A stretch of 64,000 nt of DNA, from the NCBI GenBank assembly GCA_046299415.1, contig JBKBII010000004.1, positions 62,001 to 126,000 on the forward strand. Direction: 5' to 3'. This document shows, piece by piece, positions 1-8,504 of the stretch; position 1 is the first letter of the stretch; each line of letters begins with the position of its first letter. Source of the DNA: JBKBII01 sp046299415 (GTDB lineage: Bacteria; Pseudomonadota; Gammaproteobacteria; Ectothiorhodospirales; Ectothiorhodospiraceae). Below the pieces are notes generated by a model. It saw only the letters and a program-made list of their open reading frames with translations. It had not been told where the DNA came from and did no database searches. The translations under genes were made by a program, and so were the position numbers.

Positions 1-435
1 CCGAGCGGTGCCCTGGTCATCGAGTTCGGCGCTGAAAGCGGCTGCGGGTGCGTGATCGTTCCGCCAGACTATCCGTGCGTTTGCAGCTGCCGACCCCTCA
101 ACACGGAGAGCCGTCAGGTGCTCGCTTGCAAGAGGCCGCGCGAGTGTCGCGGCGAGCAGCCAGCGGCCGCGACTGAGCGCGGTGATGGTCCAGCCGTCTA
201 GATCGCGATCCGCAGTGCCGAGTTCGACCTGCCAGTTATGGACGGACAGGTCGACTTCGGCACGCTCCGCGCCGCTGCGCGCGAAGAGGTCCATTGCCAC
301 GAAAAAGACCGCAGCCGCAGTGACGGTGAACAAGACCCACCTGAACGAGCCCGCGCGCCATCGGGCGGTTGCGCCGATGTGCGATGGGCGTCTGTCCTCG
401 GCCGTGTGTCCTTTATCGCTCGGGCCGTGGAGCAT
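1..435 (-). CDS. membrane-anchored protein of unknown function, cut by the left window edge
   Basis: I do not recognise this gene. An open minus-strand frame runs from an ATG at 435 to the window edge without a stop (about 145 residues visible). After a charged N-terminal part of about 30 residues there is one hydrophobic segment at roughly residues 32-50, then a soluble, presumably periplasmic, part rich in Ala, Leu and charged residues with several Trp. The frame is closed just upstream by a stop at 463-465. No good Shine-Dalgarno lies before the ATG, so the exact start is uncertain. It points away from the chain-length regulator gene at 1299 and sits beside the polysaccharide locus, so a role in envelope or polysaccharide metabolism is possible but only inferred from position. 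Confidence 0.5.
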   Translation of the reverse strand, partial: MLHGPSDKGHTAEDRRPSHIGATARWRAGSFRWVLFTVTAAAVFFVAMDLFARSGAERAEVDLSVHNWQVELGTADRDLDGWTITALSRGRWLLAATLARPLASEHLTALRVEGSAAANARIVWRNDHAPAAAFSAELDDQGTAR

Positions 436-1298
436 ATTTTTTTGGAGTGCTTGGAGAAGTATTCAACGATCGGTTCTGGTGGAGCCGTGCGCCGAGTATA
501 GGCACCCTGTCGAGCCTAAGACAAACGGTGCTGAAGGCATCGATGCAGCGGCTGGGTGCCCAAGCGCGCGGGGTGCTTGCTTGCGGCATGGGCCGGCGGT
601 GGCGCGATGTTAGCGGGCTGACCTGAAAGGATTCCCGAAGAGTTGCAGGGTTGGCGCGGGGCGCTGGAGCCGCGAGTACCAGCGAACGAAGGTCGTTCGG
701 CCGTGCTGCGGCACACCGATATCCGGTACCAACGTCCAGGCGTGCGATCACTGATCTGATCGTCGCGTGGGTCGTGCAGCGCAAGCCGTCGCAGTCGTGT
801 TTTTGACTCGGTCGACAAGGTCGATCGACTCGGCTTCAGAGTCTTGGTGTTGAGTCAGCATCTCATCGGCCGATCACCGTCCAAATCGTTAAGCCCCCGA
901 CGGTTGCAGATTGGGGTGTAGAGAAGTGAGCGCCCTATCAGGCGAGGTGAATCATGCCCGTGCGCGAGGCCGACCAAGAGGAGGGGCAGCAGACGAGGTT
1001 GCCGCCATTCTCTTGAACCGCTTTATTCGAGTCGAAATGATAAACTGCAGCGGCCTGCACGGTCTGAGGCGGCTTGCTCGACCGAGCGCAATGTTTCTAG
1101 GTGGTTTCAGCCGCGTTTCAGTCGTGCCGAGATGATGATGCACGTCATCCGGCTGTGGCAACCGGGGGCACGCTTCAAAGCTTCTGGCAGTGTGCGGCGT
1201 GAGGTGCTCGAGTTGGCCATCACGCGCCGCAGCGATGTCGCTTGAGCGGTCACGGCGTCTGCGTTTTCGTGGTTTTCTGAGAGGGAAGGATAGAGCCT
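436..1298. other. intergenic region without a supported gene
   Basis: This 863-base stretch separates the leftward membrane protein from the rightward chain-length regulator. Reading frames here have no family resemblance and no good ribosome binding sites. It holds one weak promoter candidate (1013-1042) and, at its right end, the GAGGGAAGG ribosome binding site of the next gene. Confidence 0.5.
1013..1042 (+). promoter_or_regulatory. weak sigma70-type promoter candidate
   Basis: TTGAAC at 1013-1018 is followed after 18 bases by ATGATA at 1037-1042, in a locally A/T-richer patch. It points toward the wzz-like gene about 250 bases downstream. The fit is imperfect and other spacings are possible. 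Confidence 0.25.
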
Positions 1299-2189
1299 AT
1301 GAGCGCTTCGGACGGCCCGCGAACAGACTTGTACGACGATGAAATCAGCCTATACGACCTGTGGGATGTCATCGAGCGTCGGATCGCTGTCCTCATCAGT
1401 GTCTCGTTGGGCACGCTGATGCTCGGTGTCGGCTATGCGGTGTCCGCACCGGTCAAGTATGAGTATCGCTCGGGTGTTGAGCTGCCGCAGATATTCTCGG
1501 GCGGCGAGTTCGCGAATGTCGTGACGCAGGAAAGGGCCATCGCTCGGCTCGAAGACGTATTGATCCCGCAGCAACGTGAGCAGCGCCTGGGTGACGACGA
1601 GGCACCGGTGCCCCGAGTTGTAGCGAGAGCGCGTGGCAGTGACTCGAGCCTCGTGCTCATGTCGACCGGTACACGCGATGAAGTCGGTCGTGTGGCACAG
1701 CTTCACGAGGGGGTGATCGAGGCGCTGAGCGGTTGGCTAGCGCCACGGTATGAGCAAGCCCTGGCGGCTAAGCTGCGGCCATTGATAAACCGCGCAGAAG
1801 CGCTCGACGCTCAGATTGAGCAGTTGCAGGGGGACCTCAACATTCTTTACGCGAGTTTGGGTCAGGGCGACGGGTTTACCAGCCTGATTCTTGCCCAGCA
1901 AATCGGAGACTTGCTGCGTCAACTGTCTAGCCTCAGGACTACACGTGTCGATATCGCATCCAGCATTGAGAACACCCAAAGCCTGAGTCAAGACATCGAG
2001 CGAACTTTCGTTGCCGTACGGTCGACCGAACCCGTCGGAAAGAGTCGCGCTCTCATCGTTGCGCTATCCGTTGTGCTCGGCGGCGCGTTGGGATTGTTTG
2101 CGGTGTTGGTGTGGGAGTTCGTCAGTAACGCTCGACGCCGCCGTGGTGCGGCCGTCAGCAAAAGCGAGGATCGCGCGCACGGAGCCTGA
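1299..2189 (+). CDS. Wzz/chain-length determinant-type polysaccharide co-polymerase
   Basis: This 296-residue protein has the architecture of a Wzz-family polysaccharide co-polymerase. A short cytoplasmic N-terminus precedes a membrane helix at about residues 30-50, followed by a large periplasmic part with coiled-coil-like segments (about 150-225). A second membrane helix lies at about 250-272 before a short basic tail. Such proteins sit in the inner membrane and set the modal length of Wzy-polymerised O-antigen or capsule. No tyrosine-kinase domain is attached, which fits an O-antigen Wzz rather than a Wzc. The ATG has a GAGGGAAGG ribosome binding site with suitable spacing. It is the first gene of the rightward polysaccharide locus but is separated from the sugar genes by 630 bases, so it may be transcribed alone. 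The exact subclass is unsure. Confidence 0.8.
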   Translation: MSASDGPRTDLYDDEISLYDLWDVIERRIAVLISVSLGTLMLGVGYAVSAPVKYEYRSGVELPQIFSGGEFANVVTQERAIARLEDVLIPQQREQRLGDDEAPVPRVVARARGSDSSLVLMSTGTRDEVGRVAQLHEGVIEALSGWLAPRYEQALAAKLRPLINRAEALDAQIEQLQGDLNILYASLGQGDGFTSLILAQQIGDLLRQLSSLRTTRVDIASSIENTQSLSQDIERTFVAVRSTEPVGKSRALIVALSVVLGGALGLFAVLVWEFVSNARRRRGAAVSKSEDRAHGA

Positions 2190-2819
2190 TCGGCATCGAT
2201 GGGCCAAGGGGCTCGTTCGTTTGGATTTGTCTTGAGCGAACGACGTCCTGCCCGTGCAGACCTGGGTTTTGTGGGCTCATGGGTCCATTGTCTTCGCACG
2301 TTGTGCTTGTCAGGGATTGCGGTGTTTTAACCGATATATGAGCGAATCAAAAGCCCGCAACCGCATCACCAAAGCGGGCGGGGCGGCAGGGCCTTGAACG
2401 ATGACGGATCGGCTTCCGCACTGCGTCCGCCGCGCGCTCATTGCGCGCAGGAGGACCGTTATAATCGCTGCATCCTGTTCGCCGGCATCTCATGCCAGGG
2501 ACTGCTTGTGATTTGCAGACATTCGCCGCGGTCGAGACGACGGAACCCGTGCGCAGGCGGGTAGCCGGTCGGATGTGTTTCGCTCGACCATGGCTAAACG
2601 TGTTGCCCGCAACCGCAGATATCACACTCGAACTTAAAACAGGGCCGATCAGCGGGAAAACGCGGCACCGATCTGCGTGTTCGTCGCACCAGTCGTGTAG
2701 CCGCAGATGGTGACCCTATTCACAGGCGCATCGTTGATGCTTAACGCCGGTTGTGTCTGTCGGGGGCGTGCTGACCCGAAGATCGTCCGCGTCTGAATCC
2801 ATTCAGCACAGGAGGCTCG
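2190..2819. other. intergenic region with promoter candidate
   Basis: About 630 bases without a supported gene lie between the chain-length regulator and the WbpB-like dehydrogenase. A perfect TATAAT occurs at 2460. In related clusters a UDP-GlcNAc 6-dehydrogenase (WbpA) often precedes the WbpB gene, but I see no trace of one here. Confidence 0.45.
2437..2465 (+). promoter_or_regulatory. promoter candidate with perfect -10 box
   Basis: TATAAT at 2460-2465 stands out in GC-rich surroundings, but no good -35 hexamer lies 16-18 bases upstream. It could drive the 2820-4546 gene pair, leaving a leader of about 350 bases. Confidence 0.35.
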
Positions 2820-3884
2820 ATGATTCATCAGTTCACCCCAATTACCGAACGACGCATTCGCTTGGCCTTGGTGGGCTGTGGCCGTATTGCTCAGAAGCAT
2901 TTCGACGCCTTGGAAAAGCACGCCGAGAATGTCGAGCTGGCGGCCGTTTGCGACATTGATCCGGTTGCGTTGTCTCAGGCCGAAGCGCGTACCGGTACCC
3001 CCGGATATTGTCATCTGAGTGATCTTCTCGAGCACACGAGGGAACTCGATGGCGTGATCTTTTGCACCCCCAGTGGTTTGCACGCCCGCCAGGTCATTCA
3101 GGCTGCCGAAGCCGGCAAGCACGTGATCACCGAAAAACCCATGGCCACGCGTTGGTCGGATGCCAAAGCCATGGTCGATGCCTGCGACCGTGCCAATGTG
3201 CGGCTGTTCGTCGTCAAGCAAAACCGACGCAATGCCACGCTGCAGTTGCTCAAGCGCGCGGTGGAGCAGCGCCGCTTTGGTCGCATTTTTATGGTCCACA
3301 TCAACGTCTTCTGGACGCGCCCGCAGGAGTACTACGACAGCGCGAAGTGGCGCGGCACTTGGGAGTTCGACGGTGGAGCCTTTATGAACCAGGCAAGCCA
3401 CTATGTGGATCTGCTCGACTGGCTGATCGGCCCGGTGGAAAGCGTGCAGGCCTACACCGCCACGTTGGACCGTCTGATCGAGGTTGAAGACTCTGGCGTG
3501 CTGAATGTCCGTTGGCGAAACGGTGCTCTCGGTAGCATGGCGGTCACCATGCTCACCTATCCCAAAAACCTTGAGGGCTCGATCACCATTCTTGGCGAGA
3601 ACGGCACGGTGCGCGTTGGTGGTGTGGCGGTCAATGAGATCCAGCACTGGGAGTTCGCGGACGATCACCCCGAAGACGCCAAGGTCAAACAGGCCAATTA
3701 CGAGACCACCTCGGTCTACGGCTTTGGTCACCCGGCGTATTATCAAAACGTCATTGACAGCCTGCGTGGCGTCGCGGACCCGGAAACCGACGGCCGCGAG
3801 GGCCTGCGCTCTCTGGAGATCCTCATCGCCACGTATCTGTCCGCCCGCGATGGTCGGCGGGTGTCTCTGCCGCTGGACTATTGA
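2820..3884 (+). CDS. wlbA: UDP-GlcNAc(A) 3-dehydrogenase, Gfo/Idh/MocA family (WbpB/WlbA type)
   Basis: This 354-residue protein has an N-terminal Rossmann fold with a G-C-G-R-I nucleotide-binding motif near residue 20. The family EKP signature lies near residue 105, and the C-terminal part is the alpha/beta substrate domain. The WbpB/WlbA branch oxidises C3 of UDP-N-acetylglucosaminuronic acid in the cytoplasm, the step that leads to UDP-2,3-diacetamido-uronic acids of O-antigens. A strong AGGAGG precedes the ATG. The gene lies 86 bases upstream of its natural partner, the WbpD/WlbB acetyltransferase, and a WbpI-like 2-epimerase follows at 9992. Gfo/Idh enzymes are functionally diverse, but length, motif and neighbourhood favour this assignment. 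The UDP-GlcNAc 6-dehydrogenase (WbpA) that makes its substrate is not in this window. Confidence 0.85.
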   Translation: MIHQFTPITERRIRLALVGCGRIAQKHFDALEKHAENVELAAVCDIDPVALSQAEARTGTPGYCHLSDLLEHTRELDGVIFCTPSGLHARQVIQAAEAGKHVITEKPMATRWSDAKAMVDACDRANVRLFVVKQNRRNATLQLLKRAVEQRRFGRIFMVHINVFWTRPQEYYDSAKWRGTWEFDGGAFMNQASHYVDLLDWLIGPVESVQAYTATLDRLIEVEDSGVLNVRWRNGALGSMAVTMLTYPKNLEGSITILGENGTVRVGGVAVNEIQHWEFADDHPEDAKVKQANYETTSVYGFGHPAYYQNVIDSLRGVADPETDGREGLRSLEILIATYLSARDGRRVSLPLDY

Positions 3885-3970
3885 CGACAAAGCCCCCAAG
3901 ACCTGCGTCGCAAGTCAAAAACTCAGTCCGGGGCGTTTGAGTGCGCTCATGAATATCGGTGACGAATTCA

Positions 3971-4546
3971 ATGACAACAACCATTCATCCCACCGCTATC
4001 GTCGATGATGGCGCGCAACTCGGTGCTGGCACCCGCGTCTGGCACTGGGTGCATATCTGCGGCGGAGCTCGCATTGGTGAGCGGTGTTCCTTTGGGCAGA
4101 ACGTCTTTGTCGGTAACCGGGTCGTCATCGGCAACAATGTCAAGGTGCAGAACAACGTCTCCGTCTACGACAACGTCACCCTCGAAGACGACGTCTTCTG
4201 TGGCCCCAGTGTGGTGTTCACCAACGTCTATAACCCGCGCTCCGCTGTGCCGCGCAAGGATGAGTATCGAAATACCTACGTCAAGCGTGGGGCCACGCTT
4301 GGCGCCAACTGCACCATTGTCTGTGGCGTCACCATCGGTGAGCACGCCTTCATCGGCGCCGGGGCCGTGGTCAATAGAAATGTCCGACCCTTCGCCCTAA
4401 TGGTCGGCGTCCCCGCCAGACAGATCGGCTGGGTGAGTGAATACGGTGAGCGACTGGATTTGCCGCTTCGAGGGGAGGCCGGCGCTCAATGCCCTGCCAC
4501 TGGTGTTGGCTATATCCTTCGCGGCAACGACCTCTACCGTGAGTGA
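3971..4546 (+). CDS. wlbB: UDP-2-acetamido-3-amino-2,3-dideoxy-glucuronate N-acetyltransferase (WbpD/WlbB type)
   Basis: This protein of about 191 residues is built from repeated hexapeptide units, including the N-terminal I-H-P-T-A-I start typical of left-handed beta-helix acyltransferases. The WbpD/WlbB branch acetylates the 3-amino group of UDP-GlcNAc3NA with acetyl-CoA to give UDP-GlcNAc3NAcA. I chose the ATG at 3971, which begins directly with the family's N-terminus. An in-frame GTG at 3959 would add four residues, and neither has a strong ribosome binding site. It follows the matching 3-dehydrogenase. The usual third member, a WbpE/WlbC aminotransferase, does not follow it, and a 370-base gene-free stretch lies there instead. 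Confidence 0.85.
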   Translation: MTTTIHPTAIVDDGAQLGAGTRVWHWVHICGGARIGERCSFGQNVFVGNRVVIGNNVKVQNNVSVYDNVTLEDDVFCGPSVVFTNVYNPRSAVPRKDEYRNTYVKRGATLGANCTIVCGVTIGEHAFIGAGAVVNRNVRPFALMVGVPARQIGWVSEYGERLDLPLRGEAGAQCPATGVGYILRGNDLYRE

Positions 4547-4917
4547 TCGTGTTCGTATCGGCTCGGCAGCGTCACCACTCACGGCGCGCGGTCACGCCAA
4601 CCGTGATCGCCGGAACCGTTGAAGTCAACAAAGAAAAGCGTTTGGGTAAACGACACTTCACACTTGGATGAATGGGTTGGTGCGTATGGCTCTGGATGTC
4701 AGCTTTGTGGGCCTTTAACGACTCTCGTGGATCGGAAAAAAGCTCTGGCGCTGTCGCGCGATCCTCCGTCGGCAGCTTTTTTATTCCCCTCCGTGGTGCC
4801 TATGGTTTTTGCCCAATGCCTATGCCGGACACCCTCAATCTTGATCACCCTAATCCGTGCATATCCGCAAACCTCCGCGACTGAAATCCCTTGCCGCCGC
4901 CTTCCCGTAGCCGCGTC
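4547..4917. other. intergenic region, A/T-richer than its surroundings
   Basis: No supported gene is seen in these 371 bases. The stretch is visibly richer in A/T than the flanking genes and holds a long-loop hairpin (4736-4782). I could not read remnants of a WlbC aminotransferase in any frame. Confidence 0.4.
4736..4782. terminator. possible terminator or bidirectional hairpin
   Basis: AAAAAAGCT at 4736-4744 is the exact complement of AGCTTTTTT at 4774-4782, a 9-bp stem around a 29-base loop that can itself form a small GCG/CGC hairpin. The stem is A/T-rich and the loop long, so termination efficiency is doubtful, but the run of T and the position between two genes suit a terminator. Confidence 0.35.
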
Positions 4918-6354
4918 ATGATGGAACGCATCAAGCGCCTGCTGCCGAAGAATCGGTTTGCGCGCAGTGTCTCGGTGCTAGCCGGCGGCACGGCGGCCGG
5001 GCAGATCATCGTGGTGGCGGCCTCGCCAATCCTCACGCGGCTGTACAGCCCGGAGGACTTTGGGCTACTGGCCGTCTACGCGGGCTTGCTTGGAATCTTT
5101 GCAGTCGCCGTAAGTCTGCGCTACGAGTTCGCGATCCCGATCCCTGAGAGCGACGAGGAAGCCGCCAGCGTGGTCATTCTCAGCTTGCTCGTGGTGCTGG
5201 GAATGACGGCTATCAGTGCGGGTATCGTGTGGGCGTGGGGTGAGTCCATCACAACGGTACTGAACACCCCGGCTCTGGAGCCCTATTTTTGGCTGCTCCC
5301 GATCGGGCTGCTGCTGATTGGTATTTATCAGGTATTCAGCTATTGGGCTATTCGGGTCAAGGCCTTCCCTGCGATCGCCCGCACCAAGCTGACCCAAGCG
5401 ATCGGCATGGTGGGGGTGCAACTCGGCGGGTACGCACTAGGGCCCTTCGCGCTTTTACTGGGGCAAGCCACCGGGCATGCCGCAGGCGCATCGAGCCTCG
5501 CGGGCCTTGCCATGCGCCGCAGGTGGTTGGTCTTTCGCAAGGTGAGACTTGCGGACGTCCGATGGGCGGCTGTCCGTTATCGGCGATTCCCCGTTTATCA
5601 CTCGTGGGCGGGGGTGCTCCACAAAATCGGGACTGAACTGCCGCTAATCTTGTTCGCCGGTCTGTTCAGCCCCGCGGCCGCCGGCCTATACATGCTGGCG
5701 CACCGTGTACTAGCAATGCCGATGCAGTTGCTCGGCAAGGCTGTTGCCGATGTTTTCTTCTCTTCGGCCTCTGAGGCGCAGAGAAACGGAGATCTGGCGC
5801 CTCTCGTTTCGAGCATCCACCACAAACTCGCTCATATCGCCATGCCGCCCACCTTCGTCTTGCTGATAGCGGGGCCTGATCTTTTCGCACTGGTATTCGG
5901 CGCGGAGTGGCGCCAAGCTGGTGAAATTGCGCAATGGATGGCGCCCTGGATCTATCTGGTATTCGTAACATCGCCGCTGAGTCAGGTTGTTTCGGTGCTG
6001 GAGAAACAAGCCCAATTCCTTATATTCCAGGGCGTACTACTCGCGGCCCGCATCGGCGCACTGGTCATCGGCGGCCTACACGGCGATCTGATTTTTGCCG
6101 TCGCGTTGTTGTCGGGCGTCAGTGCCTTGTGTTATGCAGGATTTCTCGTCTGGCTCATCCTGGCTTCGGATAATCGCCTCGTAGATGCATGGCGGCCGAC
6201 CGCGACGGCTGCGTTGGTCGCGGCACTGCTCATCGCGCCGCTGGCGGTGTATTACTGGCTTGATGCGGCCTGGGGCTATGGTTTGCTCGCGCTATTGGTC
6301 ACCGTTTTGGCTTCTGCTGTCCATTACGGCCAAATGTTACGGAAAGCCTGGTAA
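4918..6354 (+). CDS. wzx: polysaccharide flippase Wzx (oligosaccharide flippase family)
   Basis: This inner-membrane protein of about 478 residues has some 12-14 hydrophobic segments spread over its length. Its N-terminal part is typical of Wzx/RfbX flippases, with a first helix followed by an L-T-R-L-Y-S-P-E-D-F-G motif at about residues 40-50. It would translocate undecaprenyl-diphosphate-linked repeat units to the periplasmic face, where the Wzy polymerase (7182) joins them and the Wzz-type protein (1299) sets length. Two adjacent ATGs (4918, 4921) are possible starts and neither has a clear ribosome binding site. A TTG at 4891 would add nine residues. The stop overlaps the next start by one base, indicating translational coupling. 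Confidence 0.9.
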   Translation: MMERIKRLLPKNRFARSVSVLAGGTAAGQIIVVAASPILTRLYSPEDFGLLAVYAGLLGIFAVAVSLRYEFAIPIPESDEEAASVVILSLLVVLGMTAISAGIVWAWGESITTVLNTPALEPYFWLLPIGLLLIGIYQVFSYWAIRVKAFPAIARTKLTQAIGMVGVQLGGYALGPFALLLGQATGHAAGASSLAGLAMRRRWLVFRKVRLADVRWAAVRYRRFPVYHSWAGVLHKIGTELPLILFAGLFSPAAAGLYMLAHRVLAMPMQLLGKAVADVFFSSASEAQRNGDLAPLVSSIHHKLAHIAMPPTFVLLIAGPDLFALVFGAEWRQAGEIAQWMAPWIYLVFVTSPLSQVVSVLEKQAQFLIFQGVLLAARIGALVIGGLHGDLIFAVALLSGVSALCYAGFLVWLILASDNRLVDAWRPTATAALVAALLIAPLAVYYWLDAAWGYGLLALLVTVLASAVHYGQMLRKAW

Positions 6355-6908
6355 TGAACAGTGTCGTAACGCATTGGAGCAACCGGGGTTGGGAGCGTGA
6401 TCCCGCCGAGAAAATGATGGTTCAAGTCTCGGCGTTCTATGATGGCCAGCTCTTGCGGGGGTGCCAGCTCGCCACTGTGTTCAGCGAGGTGGGCCTCCAC
6501 TCCGAAACCTGGCAGGACATACTAAGCCACTGCAACGGCTTTTTCGCCATCGCCCGCCACACCCCTACGGCCACCCTGGTGGCGGTGGACCGCGTCCGTA
6601 GCATCCCCGTGTTCTATGGCCAGCAAGGCGGTACGGTCTTCGTCAGCGACGACGCTGAGTGGGTTCGCCAGAGCGTTGAGGACACCGAATTGCAACCCGT
6701 CGCGCGGGAAGAATTTCAGTTGGCGGGTTACGTGACCGGTTCGGATACGCTCTATCCCAACGTGAAGCGACTCCAGGTCGGCGAGCTGCTTCATATCGTG
6801 GCTGGGGAAGAGCCCGAACTTGCCACCCATCGCTGGTACCGGTTCACCCACAGCGAGCCCAAACATTGGGATCAGGGTGAACGGCGTGGAGGCATATTGC
6901 TTTATTAA
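6354..6908 (+). pseudogene. truncated asparagine-synthase-like protein, N-terminal part only
   Basis: This 184-residue frame resembles the N-terminal glutaminase-like domain of asparagine synthase-related proteins that occur in polysaccharide loci. It contains the F-F-A-I-A-R, V-A-V-D-R-V-R-S-I-P and Y-V-T-G-S-D-T-L-Y-P type segments. The ATP-pyrophosphatase (asparagine synthase) domain that should follow is absent: the frame stops at 6908 just after the domain boundary and no continuation is seen in other frames. It starts on the last base of wzx, so it is probably still translated. I call it a remnant, although a free-standing small protein cannot be excluded. Confidence 0.6.
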
Positions 6909-6936
6909 CGAGGTGACAAGGGAAGGTTTGTCATAA

Positions 6937-7185
6937 ATGGCCCGTGCGCGCTTGTATGGTGTTCCTCGGCTTAAGCGGATGTTGACGGAACCGATTTTGT
7001 ATACTGAAACCCGATTACTGCAGCGTGCTCTTCGGAGGCACCTGAGTGCTTTGCGTTCCCGCTGCCACCAGTTCAATGGCGCCTTCAATCTCCTGTGGCA
7101 CAACTCGAAGCTTGTTGATGCCCAAAGCCGCGCGATCTACGCGGAAGCGGTTTCTGCCGCCTCGGGTGCTAGGTGCTCATTATGA
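6937..7185 (+). pseudogene. C-terminal remnant of an unidentified protein, coupled to wzy
   Basis: This 82-residue frame has no convincing own function. Its C-terminal half (L-W-H-N-S followed by an alpha-helical tail) weakly recalls the C-terminus of polysaccharide-deacetylase-like proteins; this is a pattern impression only. Its stop codon overlaps the ATG of wzy in an ATGA, the kind of junction expected of a real operon gene, which suggests it is the tail of a formerly complete gene. In the same frame just upstream, 6841-6936 reads as another open stretch ending at a TAA (6934). Confidence 0.4.
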
Positions 7186-8504
7186 CCCTGACGCGTACGT
7201 TGCAGAGGTTAGAGCATCGAAGGTGGTTTGTGCTCGGTGGGATGGCGCTGTGGCTCGCCCTAGAGCTGGGCTATCGATTGTATGTATCGCCAGTTCATGG
7301 CTATTCGGGATTCGTTCTCGATCTGAGCGTCCTAAAGTATGTCGAAGCATGGTTGATCTATATCTTCCTTTTATTCTGGGCGCCTGCACAGTTGCAAAGG
7401 CCTTCCGATTACTTCATCAACTTCCTTCTCTTTGGGTTGGTGACGCCATTGCTGCTTTTCTATGGGTTTTCGGACCAGCCGAGGGAGCACCTGTATATCG
7501 TGCTCCTGGGCTATGCGTTGGTGGATATTTTTAGGCGCGGCCCTGTGCTCCGGCTTCCCGTTCTGCGCGAAGGTCCGTTTTTGGCGATATGGGCGATCGT
7601 GCTCGGAGCCATGGGTGTTTCGTTCTGGCTCTTCTGGTCCGGCGGGGTGGACTTCTTCAATCTCGATCTAACGGCAGTCTATGACTATCGACGCGAGGTA
7701 GGGGGGGTAATTAATGAAGGCTTGATGGGATATTTGAATACTTGGGCCTATAAAGTCTTCGGCCCGGCTTTGTTGGCCATCGCATTGTGGAAGCGACATT
7801 TCTGGCTGGCCGGGTTGGTGTTTGTCCTCCATGTTTACTGGTTTGGAGTCAGCTCGCACAAATCCGTTTTATTCTTTCCGTTCCTGGTGCTCTTCCTATG
7901 GGTCTGGTTTCGGCGTACGAGGGCCTTGAGTGTCGTCCCATTCGCGATGGCTGGAGTCGTGATTACTGTGCTACTGGTGTACTTGGTAGCCGATTATGGG
8001 CTCCCAGCTAGCATGTTCATACGTCGCGTGTTTTTCGTCATTGCAAACAACACTTTCTATTACTACGATTTCTTTTCGGACAACGAGCTGGTGTACTGGT
8101 CGAACTCGGTTCTCTCGGGGGTCTTGGAATATCCTTACGATTTGAACCCGGCCCGGTTGATCGGGGAGTCTCGGGGCACGGAGAGCCATGTCAACAATAC
8201 GTTTCTGTCGACCGGGTACATGCACGCCGGTGTTTGGGGCATTGTTTTCTACGGAATCCTGGCGGGATTTATCTTTCGGCTTGTGGATAGTGTAAGTGCG
8301 TCGGGTGTGCCGATCTGGGTCGCAATCGCCGTACTCATTGTCCCAAGCCAGTCACTTCTGCTAAGCGCGGACCTTCCGACGGCTTTGCTTACGCACGGAA
8401 TTGGGGTGGGGGTGCTGATACTTCTCTTACTTAGGTCAAGTAATAAGCCGCGGACCGGGAATGTATCAGCTTCGTCCCGCGACAAAGGATTGGTTCATGG
8501 TTGA
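7182..8504 (+). CDS. wzy: O-antigen polymerase Wzy
   Basis: This protein of about 440 residues is very hydrophobic, with ten or more membrane segments. It has one large polar loop in the C-terminal half (about residues 280-350, containing the Y-Y-Y-D-F-F and E-S-R-G-T-E-S-H-V-N-N-T segments), as expected for a Wzy polymerase. Wzy proteins are poorly conserved, so the call rests on topology and on its place in a Wzx/Wzy locus. It would join flipped repeat units at the periplasmic face of the inner membrane. I chose the ATG at 7182, which has AGGTG seven bases upstream and overlaps the preceding stop as ATGA. A GTG at 7173 would add three residues. Base composition is less GC-rich than the flanking genes, common for wzy. 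Confidence 0.8.
   Translation: MTLTRTLQRLEHRRWFVLGGMALWLALELGYRLYVSPVHGYSGFVLDLSVLKYVEAWLIYIFLLFWAPAQLQRPSDYFINFLLFGLVTPLLLFYGFSDQPREHLYIVLLGYALVDIFRRGPVLRLPVLREGPFLAIWAIVLGAMGVSFWLFWSGGVDFFNLDLTAVYDYRREVGGVINEGLMGYLNTWAYKVFGPALLAIALWKRHFWLAGLVFVLHVYWFGVSSHKSVLFFPFLVLFLWVWFRRTRALSVVPFAMAGVVITVLLVYLVADYGLPASMFIRRVFFVIANNTFYYYDFFSDNELVYWSNSVLSGVLEYPYDLNPARLIGESRGTESHVNNTFLSTGYMHAGVWGIVFYGILAGFIFRLVDSVSASGVPIWVAIAVLIVPSQSLLLSADLPTALLTHGIGVGVLILLLLRSSNKPRTGNVSASSRDKGLVHG

Noticed and set aside
2649..3899. 416-residue minus-strand open frame
   Set aside because: It covers the WbpB-like gene exactly in antisense, has a His/Arg/Val-rich composition and no family features; it is a shadow of the GC-rich coding strand.
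4619..4921. 100-residue open frame between wlbB and wzx
   Set aside because: No family resemblance, no ribosome binding site, and it spans the hairpin at 4736-4782.
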